Under the pieces are notes generated by a model that ran no database searches, had not been told where the DNA came from, and saw nothing but the letters and a program-made list of their open reading frames with translations. From contig NZ_JANADO010000001.1 of NCBI RefSeq assembly GCF_024199845.1, forward strand, positions 5,828,001 to 5,892,000: a stretch of DNA of 64,000 nucleotides, in the 5' to 3' direction. The position numbers and the translations under genes are program-made. This DNA is from Bradyrhizobium sp. CCGB12 (GTDB lineage: Bacteria; Pseudomonadota; Alphaproteobacteria; Rhizobiales; Xanthobacteraceae). Shown here in pieces: positions 1 to 9,218 of this stretch. How positions within the stretch are numbered: position 1 is the first letter of the stretch; each line of letters opens with the position of its first letter.

Positions 1-1304
1 TGCGTGTGGCTATAAATGAATACGCGCATGGCGCGGAACTGCAATTGCCTCGCTCGAAAATGCCGACTCAGAATCTGTGCCTTGGCCAGAAACAAATACT
101 GGCCCGATTGACCGAGTTCAGGGTCCGCACAGAGCGGCTTTCCCTGATCGGCAACCAGATCGCACAGGTGCAGAATGGCCTCATCAGGCAGGCTGGAAAT
201 ACTCTTCGCCATCGCGGCGAGTTCGGCCTTGACGGTTTCTGCGTTGCCCCCGCCCGCTTTTATCTGGTTGCTTAATTCGTCATCGGGTGGCAATGCCTTC
301 AGAAACAGATCAGCCCCGAGCGTACGCGCGACCGTAGTACTCCACTCCCGCTTGTCGATCGCGTCTGGGCCAAGGAAAGCTGCGCGCTGCTTAGGGGACG
401 TCTCCCAGAGGTTGAAAAAGATAAAGCGTGCGATGTCTTTCGCGGAGCCCCAAAATCCGCGATCCGCGGCTCGATAACGCGCCCCCGCGCTCTCCGGGCT
501 CAGGTTGTCGATGACTGGATACGTCTCTTCCTGCTCATTGAAGAGTCTCTGCACGAAGAGCTCTCCCCATGGCCGAATGACGTATTCGACTCCGCCTTCT
601 CGCCGAACGATGTGCGGCCACTGTTCGTACCGGTTGACATCCATCCCGATCTGATGACCGTGCTCTGCGACGATCCGCTCGTCAGGTGAGGTCCAAATGC
701 CGCTTTCGACCAAGTTGATGCGGCCGCTCGTTACGTTTAGCACCTCTCCGAGTGGCCGCCATACGCGCTCGTAGCGCAATGTGGCGTCGTGGTTGCCCGG
801 CACGACATGCAATCGGTTCTCCCCCCGCTCGGCGAAAGCGCGTAGAATACTCAGGGAGTCGGAATGGGCAGCCACTACCAGACGTGAAAGCGCTTCCATC
901 TCGTCCAAGGTGCAACCGAGGTCCGCGCTTGTACCTTTGCAAGGAATGCTCGCGGGCGGCTGCCACAGTTCTAGGAAATCACCCACGATGACGAGATCGA
1001 CTTGGTCCCGCCCGCGGCGGGATACTTCCTGCAAAAAACCGTCGAGCGCTTTTGGCCAACGGAAGTCCTCGGTCGGATCCCAACTTCCGTCCGGTCTCCG
1101 CCCTACGCCAAAATGCAGATCGCTTATGAACACCAGATAACGCGATCCCGCAGGCGGAGTCCTATAGGGGGTAATGGCGATGGCAGGCTCATCCGGAGAA
1201 GTGCGTTGACCCGTCGGTTGGCTTTGCGTCACCGTAGTAGTGCTAAAAAGCAGCAGTCCCACCAGGAGACTCAGGCAGGCCGCGAAATCAGGACGAGAGA
1301 TCAT
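1..1304 (-). CDS. Exported metallophosphoesterase (partial, C-terminus outside window)
   Basis: Translating the minus strand from the ATG at 1304 gives an uninterrupted 434-residue reading to the window edge. Residues 1-29 look like a signal peptide or membrane anchor. The calcineurin-like phosphoesterase ligand set follows in order: SDLHFG (Asp62, His64), VGDF (Asp109), GNHD (Asn171, His172), EHGHQ (His215/217), and a late SHT near the edge that would fit the final GHxH-type motif. The family hydrolyses phosphomono- or phosphodiesters with two metal ions; the substrate here is unknown. The start overlaps the stop of the upstream CHAT-protease gene as ATGA, so the two are translationally coupled. 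All plus-strand readings across this interval are shadows. The family call is firm; a role in a conflict system is inference from the partner. Confidence 0.88.
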   Translation of the reverse strand, partial: MISRPDFAACLSLLVGLLLFSTTTVTQSQPTGQRTSPDEPAIAITPYRTPPAGSRYLVFISDLHFGVGRRPDGSWDPTEDFRWPKALDGFLQEVSRRGRDQVDLVIVGDFLELWQPPASIPCKGTSADLGCTLDEMEALSRLVVAAHSDSLSILRAFAERGENRLHVVPGNHDATLRYERVWRPLGEVLNVTSGRINLVESGIWTSPDERIVAEHGHQIGMDVNRYEQWPHIVRREGGVEYVIRPWGELFVQRLFNEQEETYPVIDNLSPESAGARYRAADRGFWGSAKDIARFIFFNLWETSPKQRAAFLGPDAIDKREWSTTVARTLGADLFLKALPPDDELSNQIKAGGGNAETVKAELAAMAKSISSLPDEAILHLCDLVADQGKPLCADPELGQSGQYLFLAKAQILSRHFRARQLQFRAMRVFIYSHT

Positions 1305-3601
1305 TGCTTGCGCGCTCCAGTTTTGTCGCACAGAACCAGCCCGGGATTTCCGAGCAGCAGGTATTCGAGTCCGATTTCTTCGTATCGTCCCTTCCCAAAG
1401 TCGCGCTCCAGACGGCTGGCGGTCCGTTCAAGAGCGAGGTTGAACAGATCGGTTATCGTAGGCACACCCTTACTTTCCATCAGGTCCTGCAGTGCCCCTG
1501 GAAATTCGGCGGCCAGCCGAGTACCATAGGTTGCTGGGATCGAGAAAGGCGACGCAATGAGCGCATCAATTCCACGCGCATTAAACTGCTGCAAGAATCC
1601 GGCGTCGTAAGCGGCTGTCACCGCGCAGGCAGCGAACACTCCGACGCTCCCTTCGGGATACCTACGTTTGACGTTCGACACGATAACGCGATCTTGCTCT
1701 CGTTCGAACCATATATGTCCTCTGCCATGATGAGCGAGGAGGAGAAATCCCTGTCCGAGTTGACTCTTTTCCGATGGGCCGTCGCTCTGCGGGTCGCCTA
1801 GCAGGTACGTTTGCAGTTTCGCAAAATCATGAAACCAGGCCCCCGGCGGATCTCGCGGCATCAAATCGGCGACATTCTCGTTGACATCTTGCAACTTGTT
1901 TGGGACGCCGAAAGTCCACTTATCAATGCAGGTATTCTTGGTTGCGTATCGCTCTCGGGGGAGCGGCTGCACTACGGTGATGGGCTGCTTCAGGACCGCT
2001 TCCGCGCCGTCCGGGGTCGCTGCCTTCGCGCCGAGAATACCAAGCGGGACATAAAAGCTCTGGTTCCGCCCGCCGACAAGGCTATCGGAAACCGCGCGCG
2101 TTACAATAACTGGACGCGTCGCCGAGTGCTCCACGAGTTCTTTGAATGCCTGCTTGGCCTTCGTTGCTTCATCCTCGGTCGACCCCCTCCCTGTAAAGAG
2201 CACGTTGGCAAGTTCATTGGCCACCTTCGCATAGCTTCCCGGCGTTCCCTTCACCGCCATGTCACGAGCCTCTTTAATCAGCAATGGCAACCTCGATGCA
2301 TCGTTCACGTGCTTGACTACACTTTCTTCCGTTTCCCATGCATAAGCGCGTTTTCGGTCAGGCCGCCCGTCTGCGAATACAACGAAACTGTGGTCTTGAT
2401 TGATATCGAAGATATGGAATGCAGCCGCCGCAAGGTTGCCAGTTCCAGCTGCTTCAACGTCGAGCGACACTTCCAGCAGAGTTTCCAGACCGGCGTGGAT
2501 CTGCCGGTCTCCACAGGGGGGCGGCTTTTGTCCCGGATTCGCGATCGCAACCCAGCGCACCAGATGATCGAGCGGAATGAGCCCGGTTACGTCCAAAATA
2601 GAGAAGACGACGACAGAACAGCCGGCCACGTCTGCAAAAATCTTGAAACGTAAGGTGTCCGCCGCCACCTTCTTAGAGAATTTGGCAAGCGATCCTCCGT
2701 CCCTTGCATAGCGCTTTGCCTCCTCGTCATTCGGGGACCGAATACGCTCTAAGTCCGCCTCAAGGGCGGTGATGCCCACCTCTGGGGAAAAATGTAGACC
2801 ACTGCCGCCCGCGAGCAACGGTTTGATCATCAGGGTGAGTTGCTTCCGCTCTTTCTCATCGAGCAATGTTTGGATTTTGGGACTGGTTCCCGAAGTCGCC
2901 ACCGGAGACGCACGCAGTTTGGCGTATTCGAATGGCGAAAGGTCGAGGAAGAACGTGTAGCGGTTGCCAACAGTCAATGAATCTTGCGGCGATCCGTCGT
3001 CATATTCGAACCAAGTGTTCCAATAAGCCCGATTTGGTATTTCGTCGCCTCGATATAGGGAAGAAGCAGCCAGCAATCCGCCAATTACCAACGCTGCAGG
3101 TGAAGCGGCGACCGCAAGCTGAGCGGACAATACAAGTGTTCCGACTACACCGAATGCAAGCCACAAGGATCGAGGTTGCCGTTCGAGAAAGCGCCGAAAC
3201 TCTTCCTGCAAGACTTCCGCGTCGTGAACTTCACTAACGAAGAATCCAGAGTCATCGAGATGATCGATAAACTCCCGATAAGCAATCGCAAAGCCGGAGA
3301 GCTCTCGAGATCTTTGAAATGACTGAAGGGGATGCCGAATTTGAAGGTGCCACAAGAAATCCCTGTATATCTCTTTGAGTTGCCCTGCATCTACCAGCGT
3401 CCGGAAGAACTCTGGGCCTCGAGTAGCGCGTAAGTGGTCTAAAAATTCCTTATGTATATTCGTCAGTTCGAGTGCTGTTTGCTCGATCGATCTGCCGCCG
3501 CGAAAATACTCTCGCTTCAGGACGATAAATAAAAACAGGCCAAGCCATAGTATCGCTCCTGCAATCAGAATCTGAGGTATAAGACCGATGTTCAGTTGCA
3601 T
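1301..3601 (-). CDS. Membrane-anchored CHAT-domain (caspase-like) protease
   Basis: This is a 766-aa protein. A transmembrane helix lies at about residues 8-28 and a second hydrophobic stretch at about 148-180. A long middle region follows that looks like the beta-sandwich region often found in CHAT proteins (for example the piece ending LDHLVRWVAI). The C-terminal 150 residues fit a CHAT domain: LLLAHHGRG supplies the candidate catalytic His (624/625), GVFAACAVT the candidate Cys659, and LLGNPGLVL matches the usual family ending. CHAT proteases cleave partner proteins, commonly in bacterial immunity or cell-death circuits. The stop codon overlaps the start of the metallophosphoesterase gene. 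No clear Shine-Dalgarno sequence precedes the ATG at 3601, so the start is moderately certain. The native target is not evident. Confidence 0.8.
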   Translation of the reverse strand: MQLNIGLIPQILIAGAILWLGLFLFIVLKREYFRGGRSIEQTALELTNIHKEFLDHLRATRGPEFFRTLVDAGQLKEIYRDFLWHLQIRHPLQSFQRSRELSGFAIAYREFIDHLDDSGFFVSEVHDAEVLQEEFRRFLERQPRSLWLAFGVVGTLVLSAQLAVAASPAALVIGGLLAASSLYRGDEIPNRAYWNTWFEYDDGSPQDSLTVGNRYTFFLDLSPFEYAKLRASPVATSGTSPKIQTLLDEKERKQLTLMIKPLLAGGSGLHFSPEVGITALEADLERIRSPNDEEAKRYARDGGSLAKFSKKVAADTLRFKIFADVAGCSVVVFSILDVTGLIPLDHLVRWVAIANPGQKPPPCGDRQIHAGLETLLEVSLDVEAAGTGNLAAAAFHIFDINQDHSFVVFADGRPDRKRAYAWETEESVVKHVNDASRLPLLIKEARDMAVKGTPGSYAKVANELANVLFTGRGSTEDEATKAKQAFKELVEHSATRPVIVTRAVSDSLVGGRNQSFYVPLGILGAKAATPDGAEAVLKQPITVVQPLPRERYATKNTCIDKWTFGVPNKLQDVNENVADLMPRDPPGAWFHDFAKLQTYLLGDPQSDGPSEKSQLGQGFLLLAHHGRGHIWFEREQDRVIVSNVKRRYPEGSVGVFAACAVTAAYDAGFLQQFNARGIDALIASPFSIPATYGTRLAAEFPGALQDLMESKGVPTITDLFNLALERTASRLERDFGKGRYEEIGLEYLLLGNPGLVLCDKTGARKQ

Positions 3602-4156
3602 TGCACAATCAGGCGCGCTGCTCCCATTTCACGGCTGAGTTTCGCCTAAATTGGCTGTCTTTCTTCCGGTTGCTGCTGTTCGATTTTTTGCAAAGTGTAA
3701 GAAGTAGGTGAGAGCCCAACTGACTCCTCTAGGGATCACCAAAAACGTATAGCTTTCGTGGGCGGGCTGACAGTCAGTCTAAGCGCAGAACGCACGGTTG
3801 AAAAGAGCGTTGTATTCAATGAAAAGTAAAGCCTCTACGATCCTCGCGTGTGATCATTACAATGCAAAGACAGGAGGGTGGCGATCCGCGCACCTGTCTA
3901 TTTAACGGTTGTGCGCGCCACAAAGGGGCCTTGGCAGAAGTTCTCGATAGTGCGATGATGGCGCAATTGAAAATAGTCAGCTCGGTGCCCAATGGCGAGG
4001 CTGAACAGGGCTGGTTCCTTGGCCGTTGCCGGGACTGCCAAGGCCTCCGTCTTCCATCGGGCCGGTCGAGCCCCTCATGAGCGAAGACCATAGCGCTACA
4101 ATAGAGGTGGTGTTTAGAGTTAACGATACTTCACTTACTTTCGGAAGGCGCCACCT
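3602..4156. other. Divergent intergenic region
   Basis: This stretch separates the minus-strand CHAT operon from the plus-strand EACC1-like operon and must hold both promoters. Short open frames exist on both strands (for example 3850-4080 plus), but none shows a recognisable domain or a convincing ribosome-binding site. Confidence 0.5.
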
Positions 4157-4528
4157 ATGGATCGCGTTCCTGTTCAGATCGATTACGCTACTTCCACCGA
4201 CTGGCGAGAGCTAAGGCAAACACATGGTGACAGCGCTGTTGACCCGAAAGAATTGAAGGGCCGAACCGGCGCGCCCCCTGAATTTGGCGAGCCCATTTCC
4301 ACGACGATCATTTTGACCCTTACGACCGGAGCTTCTGCAACGTTTCTTGCGTGGGTGTGTAAGCAGAGGAAACTAAGAAGGACGACGTTGAAAATCACAG
4401 TAACGGCTCCGAATGGCGAAGTCGTAACTATCGAATTGTGCGACAAACGGTACTCCGAAGGTGATGGTGACGCAAATCTCGTAACGGACCTCACAAAAGC
4501 AGGTTTGCCACCCCCTCCTGGCGGCTAG
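4157..4528 (+). CDS. EACC1-like small membrane protein of a conflict module
   Basis: This 123-aa protein has a GGAAGG Shine-Dalgarno sequence eight bases before the ATG. The N-terminal part is polar, with a run resembling a stress or partner-sensing strand region. A transmembrane helix lies at about residues 49-72, followed by the basic stretch KQRKLRR and a short beta-rich tail (LKITVTAPNGEVVTIEL). This layout, a small domain, one helix and a compact beta tail, matches my recollection of effector-associated constant component 1 (EACC1) proteins, which are encoded directly before an interchangeable effector such as a peptidase. The next gene starts five bases downstream and carries a zincin-like motif, which fits that arrangement. 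The family assignment is from memory of the architecture, not a search, so it is tentative. Confidence 0.5.
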   Translation: MDRVPVQIDYATSTDWRELRQTHGDSAVDPKELKGRTGAPPEFGEPISTTIILTLTTGASATFLAWVCKQRKLRRTTLKITVTAPNGEVVTIELCDKRYSEGDGDANLVTDLTKAGLPPPPGG

Positions 4529-4533
4529 ACGAC

Positions 4534-6258
4534 ATGCAAGAGAAGAGCTCGATCGATCTGCTGTCGAATCGGACAATTCTCCGAGGTTACTCTCGGCATC
4601 GTGAAATCTTTCTGGCGAGGCTTGGCACATACCCGCCCGAGACTCTTCCACAGTTCTTGCACGAGCTAACGCATCAATGGTGCTTCAATTCACCTGTTGG
4701 AATTGCCTTAGCACTTCTGCACCTAGAGGCAGCCGCGATCGACTGGAGTAAAGATACTGCACCTTCAGCGCGACAGAGGGCGCGCGATTGCCTTTTAAAA
4801 GCGATGGTCGCCCTCACACTGCTCCGACCAGTGGTTGAAGGCATGGCGCTCTTTGCTGAGTTCGATTTAATGGTGACGAGTTACGGGGAGTTATGCTCCA
4901 AGCCGGTCCTTAACATTGCGACACTTTTCAGAGATCCAAGTGTCCACATCCAGTTTGGACGCGGCTCGTTGACGGCAAATGCGAGCGAACATAACAAGTG
5001 GTCATGTTCTAATTTTCTTGCCAATCCATTTTATGCGCTACGTACGTCGCCGCATTTGATCGACCGAAAGAGCAGCCTTTTGTCGTCTCCATTCTCAATG
5101 GACGGAGACGCATATTTGCTGGGCTATCTTCTAATGAAAAGCATGTGGGTGAGCAGCTTCTCAAGGTTCCCGCGGTTGCTCGATCCGGATCTTTTTCAAA
5201 TGCTGTTTCGTAGCTTTTTATTCAGTGATAGCTCACTCGTAGTAAGGTTGTTAGACCCCTCTCCGTGTACAAACGAAAGTTTTCGGCAACTTGCACTGCA
5301 CATCGAGGGACGGCTACTAGAATATCTGCGCGTTCCGATTCAACAGCTAGCTACACAATACGAAGAGAAGAATAAGGGCGAGCCCATCGCGCGAGTTGGC
5401 TTGATGCATGAGATCCAGCGCGCTCCCTGGGAGGCTCCGGCTCTGGTGCAAGACGCCGCCCATGCTGTATCGCGCAGCCTTGAGCGGCTTGCTCGACTAG
5501 CATTTGATGATTCCAGTCAGAAATTTCTGGCGCTGTCACAATCGCTTATAGATCAACGAGAGGCCATGACCATATTGGCCGTGGATGCTTCGTTTCAGCA
5601 CAATACAAAAGGCATGATGGTGATTACCTGCAACGGGCTCCCGGTGCACGTTATGGACCACAAATTGCGGAATTTGCCTGATAAAGGGCAAGGCCGGTTT
5701 TCGATACATCTTCTGCCAAACTCAGCACGCCAAATTTGTCTCTTTGAGCTGCACGAATCCCGAGAGCTATTGGTCGACGTTCTATTGAGTCCCCCAGAGG
5801 ACGGGCAATCTGAAGAGCGCGAGCGTAACCTGCAGGCGATTGCGCAAGGACTTTCGTCGCGTGCAATAGCGCTTGAACTCTGCGAGAACGCGGTAGAAAG
5901 AGTGAAAATTAATTGTGGGGTAGACTGGGAAAGGACCGAAAATGCGCTTAGGCAGGCTGCGGCCAAGACATATATCCCCATGGCGCTATTGTTCGCGACC
6001 GATCGTGATGAAGTACACACGAAGATGCGTGCGGGGGGATTCTGGACATTGTTGGGTGGTGATACCACCGCGGTCGAATACCTTGCTCGGCTGTCGTGTT
6101 GGTCGTCGTGCCTGGCCGGCGACCCGCTTGTTGAGCTCTGCCGGTTGCATGGATTTGAACTCAACGAAGCAAATGACCTGTTAATCAACTATTGTGCATC
6201 CGTCGGTTTCCGGTTCTTCACGGTCGGTGACAAGGGGCGGCCCCTATGCATTGCATGA
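4534..6258 (+). CDS. Putative zincin-like effector protein with HELTH motif
   Basis: This is a 574-aa protein of no family I can name. HELTH at residues 43-47 followed by VVEGMALFAEF with Glu102 gives the HExxH plus downstream Glu geometry of gluzincin metallopeptidases. The spacing of about 55 residues and the EG-x-A-x-x-x-E context are both typical. The rest (about 110-574) is soluble and mixed alpha/beta; the part after residue 350 reads like a separate domain. No signal peptide or membrane helix is seen. It starts five bases after the EACC1-like gene and is surely co-transcribed. Third positions are richer in A/T than in the metabolic genes further on, suggesting acquisition. A cytoplasmic protease effector controlled by the small membrane partner is the natural inference. 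Confidence 0.55.
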   Translation: MQEKSSIDLLSNRTILRGYSRHREIFLARLGTYPPETLPQFLHELTHQWCFNSPVGIALALLHLEAAAIDWSKDTAPSARQRARDCLLKAMVALTLLRPVVEGMALFAEFDLMVTSYGELCSKPVLNIATLFRDPSVHIQFGRGSLTANASEHNKWSCSNFLANPFYALRTSPHLIDRKSSLLSSPFSMDGDAYLLGYLLMKSMWVSSFSRFPRLLDPDLFQMLFRSFLFSDSSLVVRLLDPSPCTNESFRQLALHIEGRLLEYLRVPIQQLATQYEEKNKGEPIARVGLMHEIQRAPWEAPALVQDAAHAVSRSLERLARLAFDDSSQKFLALSQSLIDQREAMTILAVDASFQHNTKGMMVITCNGLPVHVMDHKLRNLPDKGQGRFSIHLLPNSARQICLFELHESRELLVDVLLSPPEDGQSEERERNLQAIAQGLSSRAIALELCENAVERVKINCGVDWERTENALRQAAAKTYIPMALLFATDRDEVHTKMRAGGFWTLLGGDTTAVEYLARLSCWSSCLAGDPLVELCRLHGFELNEANDLLINYCASVGFRFFTVGDKGRPLCIA

Positions 6259-6467
6259 ACGCGGTGCTGACCGCGCGCGATCTGCATCTCAAACGTGGTT
6301 CGAGATAGTCAACAGTCTGATTTTAGCCTATCGCGGACCTAGATTGGCGAGGACAGAATGTCCGCTGCTGAGGCTAGAGCTTTTCATTGCTTAATTGAAT
6401 CGGAGGGGATTCCGGTTTTTGGCGGATTGTGATTCAAGATGCTGACTGGATTGGAGGCCAGCATCGC

Positions 6468-6854
6468 ATGACCCGACCTCTTTCCCTGGATCTTCGCGAG
6501 CGTGTAGTGGCTTCGGTTTTGGCGGGCGAGAGCTGCCGGTCTGTGGCGGAACGGTTTGGTGTTGCGGTCTCGTCGGTTGTGAAGTGGTCACAGCGGCAGC
6601 GGGCGACCGGCTCGGTTGTGCCTGGCAAGATGGGCGGTCACCGCAAGCCTGTGCTCGATCCGCACCGCGCCTTCATCGTCGAGCGGATCACTCAAACGCC
6701 GCACCTGACGCTGCATGGTCTGAAGGCGGAACTGGCAGCCCGTGGGGTCAAGGTCTCACACAACGCGGTCTGGCTGTTCCTGCGCCGGGAAGGGCTGCGG
6801 TTCAAAAAAAACACTGTTCGCCCTCGAACAGGCTCGCGCCGACGTCTCGCGTAG
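6468..6854 (+). CDS. IS630 transposase, N-terminal frame (DNA-binding part)
   Basis: This frame encodes the helix-turn-helix half of an IS630-type transposase (start MTRPLSLDLRERVV; SCRSVAERFGVAVSSVVKW is the recognition helix region), followed by the second HTH region with ELAARGVKVSHNAVW. The frame leaves the family consensus at a run of eight A residues (about 6805-6812), after which the conserved sequence continues one base further on. Either one extra A inactivated the gene, or the run allows slippage that joins the two frames. Confidence 0.8.
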   Translation: MTRPLSLDLRERVVASVLAGESCRSVAERFGVAVSSVVKWSQRQRATGSVVPGKMGGHRKPVLDPHRAFIVERITQTPHLTLHGLKAELAARGVKVSHNAVWLFLRREGLRFKKNTVRPRTGSRRRLA

Positions 6855-7416
6855 GCGCCAGCGTTGGCGATCCTGGCAGGCCGGACTTGATCCGGGCCGG
6901 CTCGTCTTCATCGATGAGACCTGGATCAAGACCAACATGGCCCCTTTGCGGGGCTGGGGCCCCAAAGGGGCACGCCTGCGCGGCTTCGCCCCACACGGTC
7001 ACTGGCGTACCCTCACATTCCTCGGCGCGCTCCGCCATGACCAACTCACGGCACCCTGCGTCTTCGACGGCCCGATCAACGGCGAATGCTTCCGCGCTTA
7101 TGTGAAGCACCTTCTCCTGCCAACCCTGCGCGAAGGCGACATCGTCATTCTCGACAATCTCGGAAGCCACAAGTCCAAAGCTGTCAGGCAGATGATCCAG
7201 GCTGCTGGCGCCAGGCTCTGGTACCTGCCGCCATACTCGCCCGACCTCAACCCGATCGAACAGGCCTTCTCCAAGATCAAACACTGGATGCGGCAAGCTC
7301 AGAAGCGCACCATCGAGGACACTTGGCGCCACATCGGTCACCTCGTCCACGACATCCAGCCTCGCGAATGCGCCAACTACTTCGCCAACGCCGGTTACGC
7401 TTCAGTCAAAATGTGA
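6742..7416 (+). CDS. IS630 transposase, C-terminal frame (DDE catalytic domain)
   Basis: From the A8 run onward this frame carries the DDE catalytic domain: FIDETW (first Asp), ILDNLGSHK (second Asp) and YSPDLNPIEQAFSKIK (Glu). The conserved KKTLFALEQARAD junction shows that an uninterrupted transposase would read through seven rather than eight A residues. The beginning of this frame (before about 6805) is only a shadow of the N-terminal frame. Activity depends on frameshifting at the A run. Confidence 0.8.
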   Translation: MGSRSHTTRSGCSCAGKGCGSKKTLFALEQARADVSRRRQRWRSWQAGLDPGRLVFIDETWIKTNMAPLRGWGPKGARLRGFAPHGHWRTLTFLGALRHDQLTAPCVFDGPINGECFRAYVKHLLLPTLREGDIVILDNLGSHKSKAVRQMIQAAGARLWYLPPYSPDLNPIEQAFSKIKHWMRQAQKRTIEDTWRHIGHLVHDIQPRECANYFANAGYASVKM

Positions 7417-7471
7417 AACGCTCTAATGCCGACTTGCGTTCGTGATGCATTTCCGGAATGCAACCTGATGA

Positions 7472-8316
7472 TCACAATCCGTCACGGGTTACAGTCCCCT
7501 GTTGACGTCCCCAGCTATCTTTCCGGCCAAAAAAGTGAAATGCACTCAACGCGATGGCGCCGACAGTGGTTTCAAGCACAATCGTCCGTTGCGCGTACGA
7601 ACTCGAAACGGACTCCCGATCTATGACAAACGCATTGCCGCGATGGCGCCGGATCACATCAACAAAGCTCTGCGGGAATTCTGATCGATCGAGATCAAGT
7701 CCGACAACACCCAGACCAGCGCCACACCCTCACGCTCATAATGCGTGCACCGCGCAGAAATCTCGGTCTGGAACGTGCGCGATAGCTGTACCTCGAAAAC
7801 ACATTCGGGAAAATCACGCCATACAACCTGTACATCGGGGAACTTGCCGTACTCGTTTTCCGTAGGGGGCCGATATGCATTTACCGTACTGGATACGTAG
7901 CGCGCATCAAGCTTCGCCAACGCATCGATCTGCTCACATAGCAAGCGGTGTGTTTGCGATTCCTGCTGACCATTTTACTGCGCTTGGCGGACCCTCTCTG
8001 GGTGGTCGTTTGCTCCATGATGCCACGGGCAGAGCGAGCCACCCCCTTGAAAATGGGAGGACAACGGGTAGGGAACGCCTTTCTTCCTGCGGGCTCGTAT
8101 GAAGACCGGATCGCCGCACATTACACACCTGCAGTTCAAACCAGCTGACCACCCCTGGTGATAATCGGTAATGCGATCTCTAAGCATGCCCCATTCGGCA
8201 TCGGGCATATCGATAAGTTCGCGTGCTGTCACGGGGCCGATGTCGCCCTCAAAAAGCGCGGCTTCAATAATTCTCTGGGGCTTTGCCCGTGGTCCTTGAA
8301 GAGGTTGCGTTGCCAA
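7472..8316 (-). pseudogene. Broken DUF6035-like (CoiA-like nuclease) gene
   Basis: Three minus-strand pieces together resemble a DUF6035-type protein, a family with a CoiA-like nuclease core. The N-terminal piece (start 8316) contains a two-cysteine knuckle region, CVMCGDPVF, and CPWHHGA. An in-frame TAA at 7975 interrupts it. The same frame resumes with THRLLCEQIDALAKLD and the core strand pattern FPDVQVVWRDFPECVFEVQLSR, in which the conserved Asp and E-V-Q are present. A frameshift near 7685 then moves the reading to VIRRHRGNAFVIDRESVSSS. The tail degenerates and the IS630 element begins 47 bases further on. One nonsense change plus one frameshift make this a dead gene. The family call is from pattern memory. 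Confidence 0.65.
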
Positions 8317-8599
8317 GGCCGTCCCTCACAATTCGGGATTCGTTTTATCTTGTCCGGCTGGCAAAATGGTAGGGCTAAAAAGCTTAGTTATTGATTCGTT
8401 TGAACCTCACGTCCGAGGGCGGCGTGAAGCATCTTTCGAGGCGATGTGGGCGCGAGCACCGGTCTCCCCTGCGCGCAACTCGCAGAGGACCGCCCGAGTC
8501 ATGCGGGAGGTGAAAGTGCAAGAAAAACCTCAAGCGCAACATCGCGACGGCCGCGTGGGCGGGCTAAGGTACAAGTAGCCAGATTCCGAGCAGTATTTC

Positions 8600-9042
8600 T
8601 GCTCTTTCTCGAGAGGAATGCATCTTTCCAGCGCAATCGATTTGCTTTTAGCGCAGAAACTACGATCGCATTTGGGGGCCGCTCGATTCGCTCGACGGTG
8701 GGCAGACTACGGTTTTCTCCGAACGGGACGCGATCCCGCCTGTTCACTGCACTTGGCATCTTCGACGATCGACTGACGGAACGACGGGCGATGGCTTCTG
8801 GGGATAGCCATCTTCGCGAAGCATTCGACTTGATCGTCGCCGAATTGAGGTCGCGGAAATCCCGCCGGGTCTCGAAATATTGCTCGTGCCAGGCCTGATC
8901 GCGACCATCTCCGTTCACTGTCCGATCGTTACCATCCAGACCTTTCCCATTCCTGTCGGCCTCCTCACATTTGACGAGCTGGTGGTTCAACGGATCCAGA
9001 ATGTTCTGCAGGAGTACCGGTCGGTACTAAACAGCAGCTGAT
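8600..9042 (+). pseudogene. Unidentified decayed coding remnant
   Basis: Codon-like protein sequence appears in changing plus-strand frames, for example LGAARFARRWADYGFLRTGRD around 8670-8740 and a clean stretch from about 8860 ending LQEYRSVLNSS at a TAG near 9042. At least one stop and one frameshift separate the pieces. I do not recognise the family. Confidence 0.35.
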
Positions 9043-9218
9043 AACGGGATGAATCTATCGAACTTACGTCTTTTGCTCGACCAAACCATTGGCTGATCCA
9101 CAATCTCGGGAAAACTCCACGGCCTGCTGCAATCGGACCCGGGCTGGCGAACGAAGAGCAGATTCGATGGAAGTGATTGCTCGACACGACCGGCCACGAC
9201 GCGGCGGCTGCGGGGAAT

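Larger units (their letters stand above)
6377..7423 (+). mobile_element. IS630-family insertion sequence
   Basis: The element is flanked by TA dinucleotides (6375-6376 and 7424-7425), the expected IS630 target duplication. Terminal inverted repeats are visible: GAGCTTTTCA at the left end and, reading inward from the right, GAGCGTTTCA. It contains a transposase read in two overlapping frames. It sits between the zincin-like gene and the truncated DUF6035-like pseudogene and may have removed the latter's C-terminus. Confidence 0.85.

Noticed and set aside
175..1529. Plus-strand open frames across 175-1529
   Set aside because: They are antisense shadows of the metallophosphoesterase and of the CHAT gene's end; the minus-strand frame has a complete set of catalytic motifs.
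8446..8990. Overlapping plus (150 aa) and minus (163 aa) frames at 8.4-9.0 kb
   Set aside because: Neither has a domain; the conserved-looking sequence jumps between plus frames, so a decayed gene is more likely than either intact frame.
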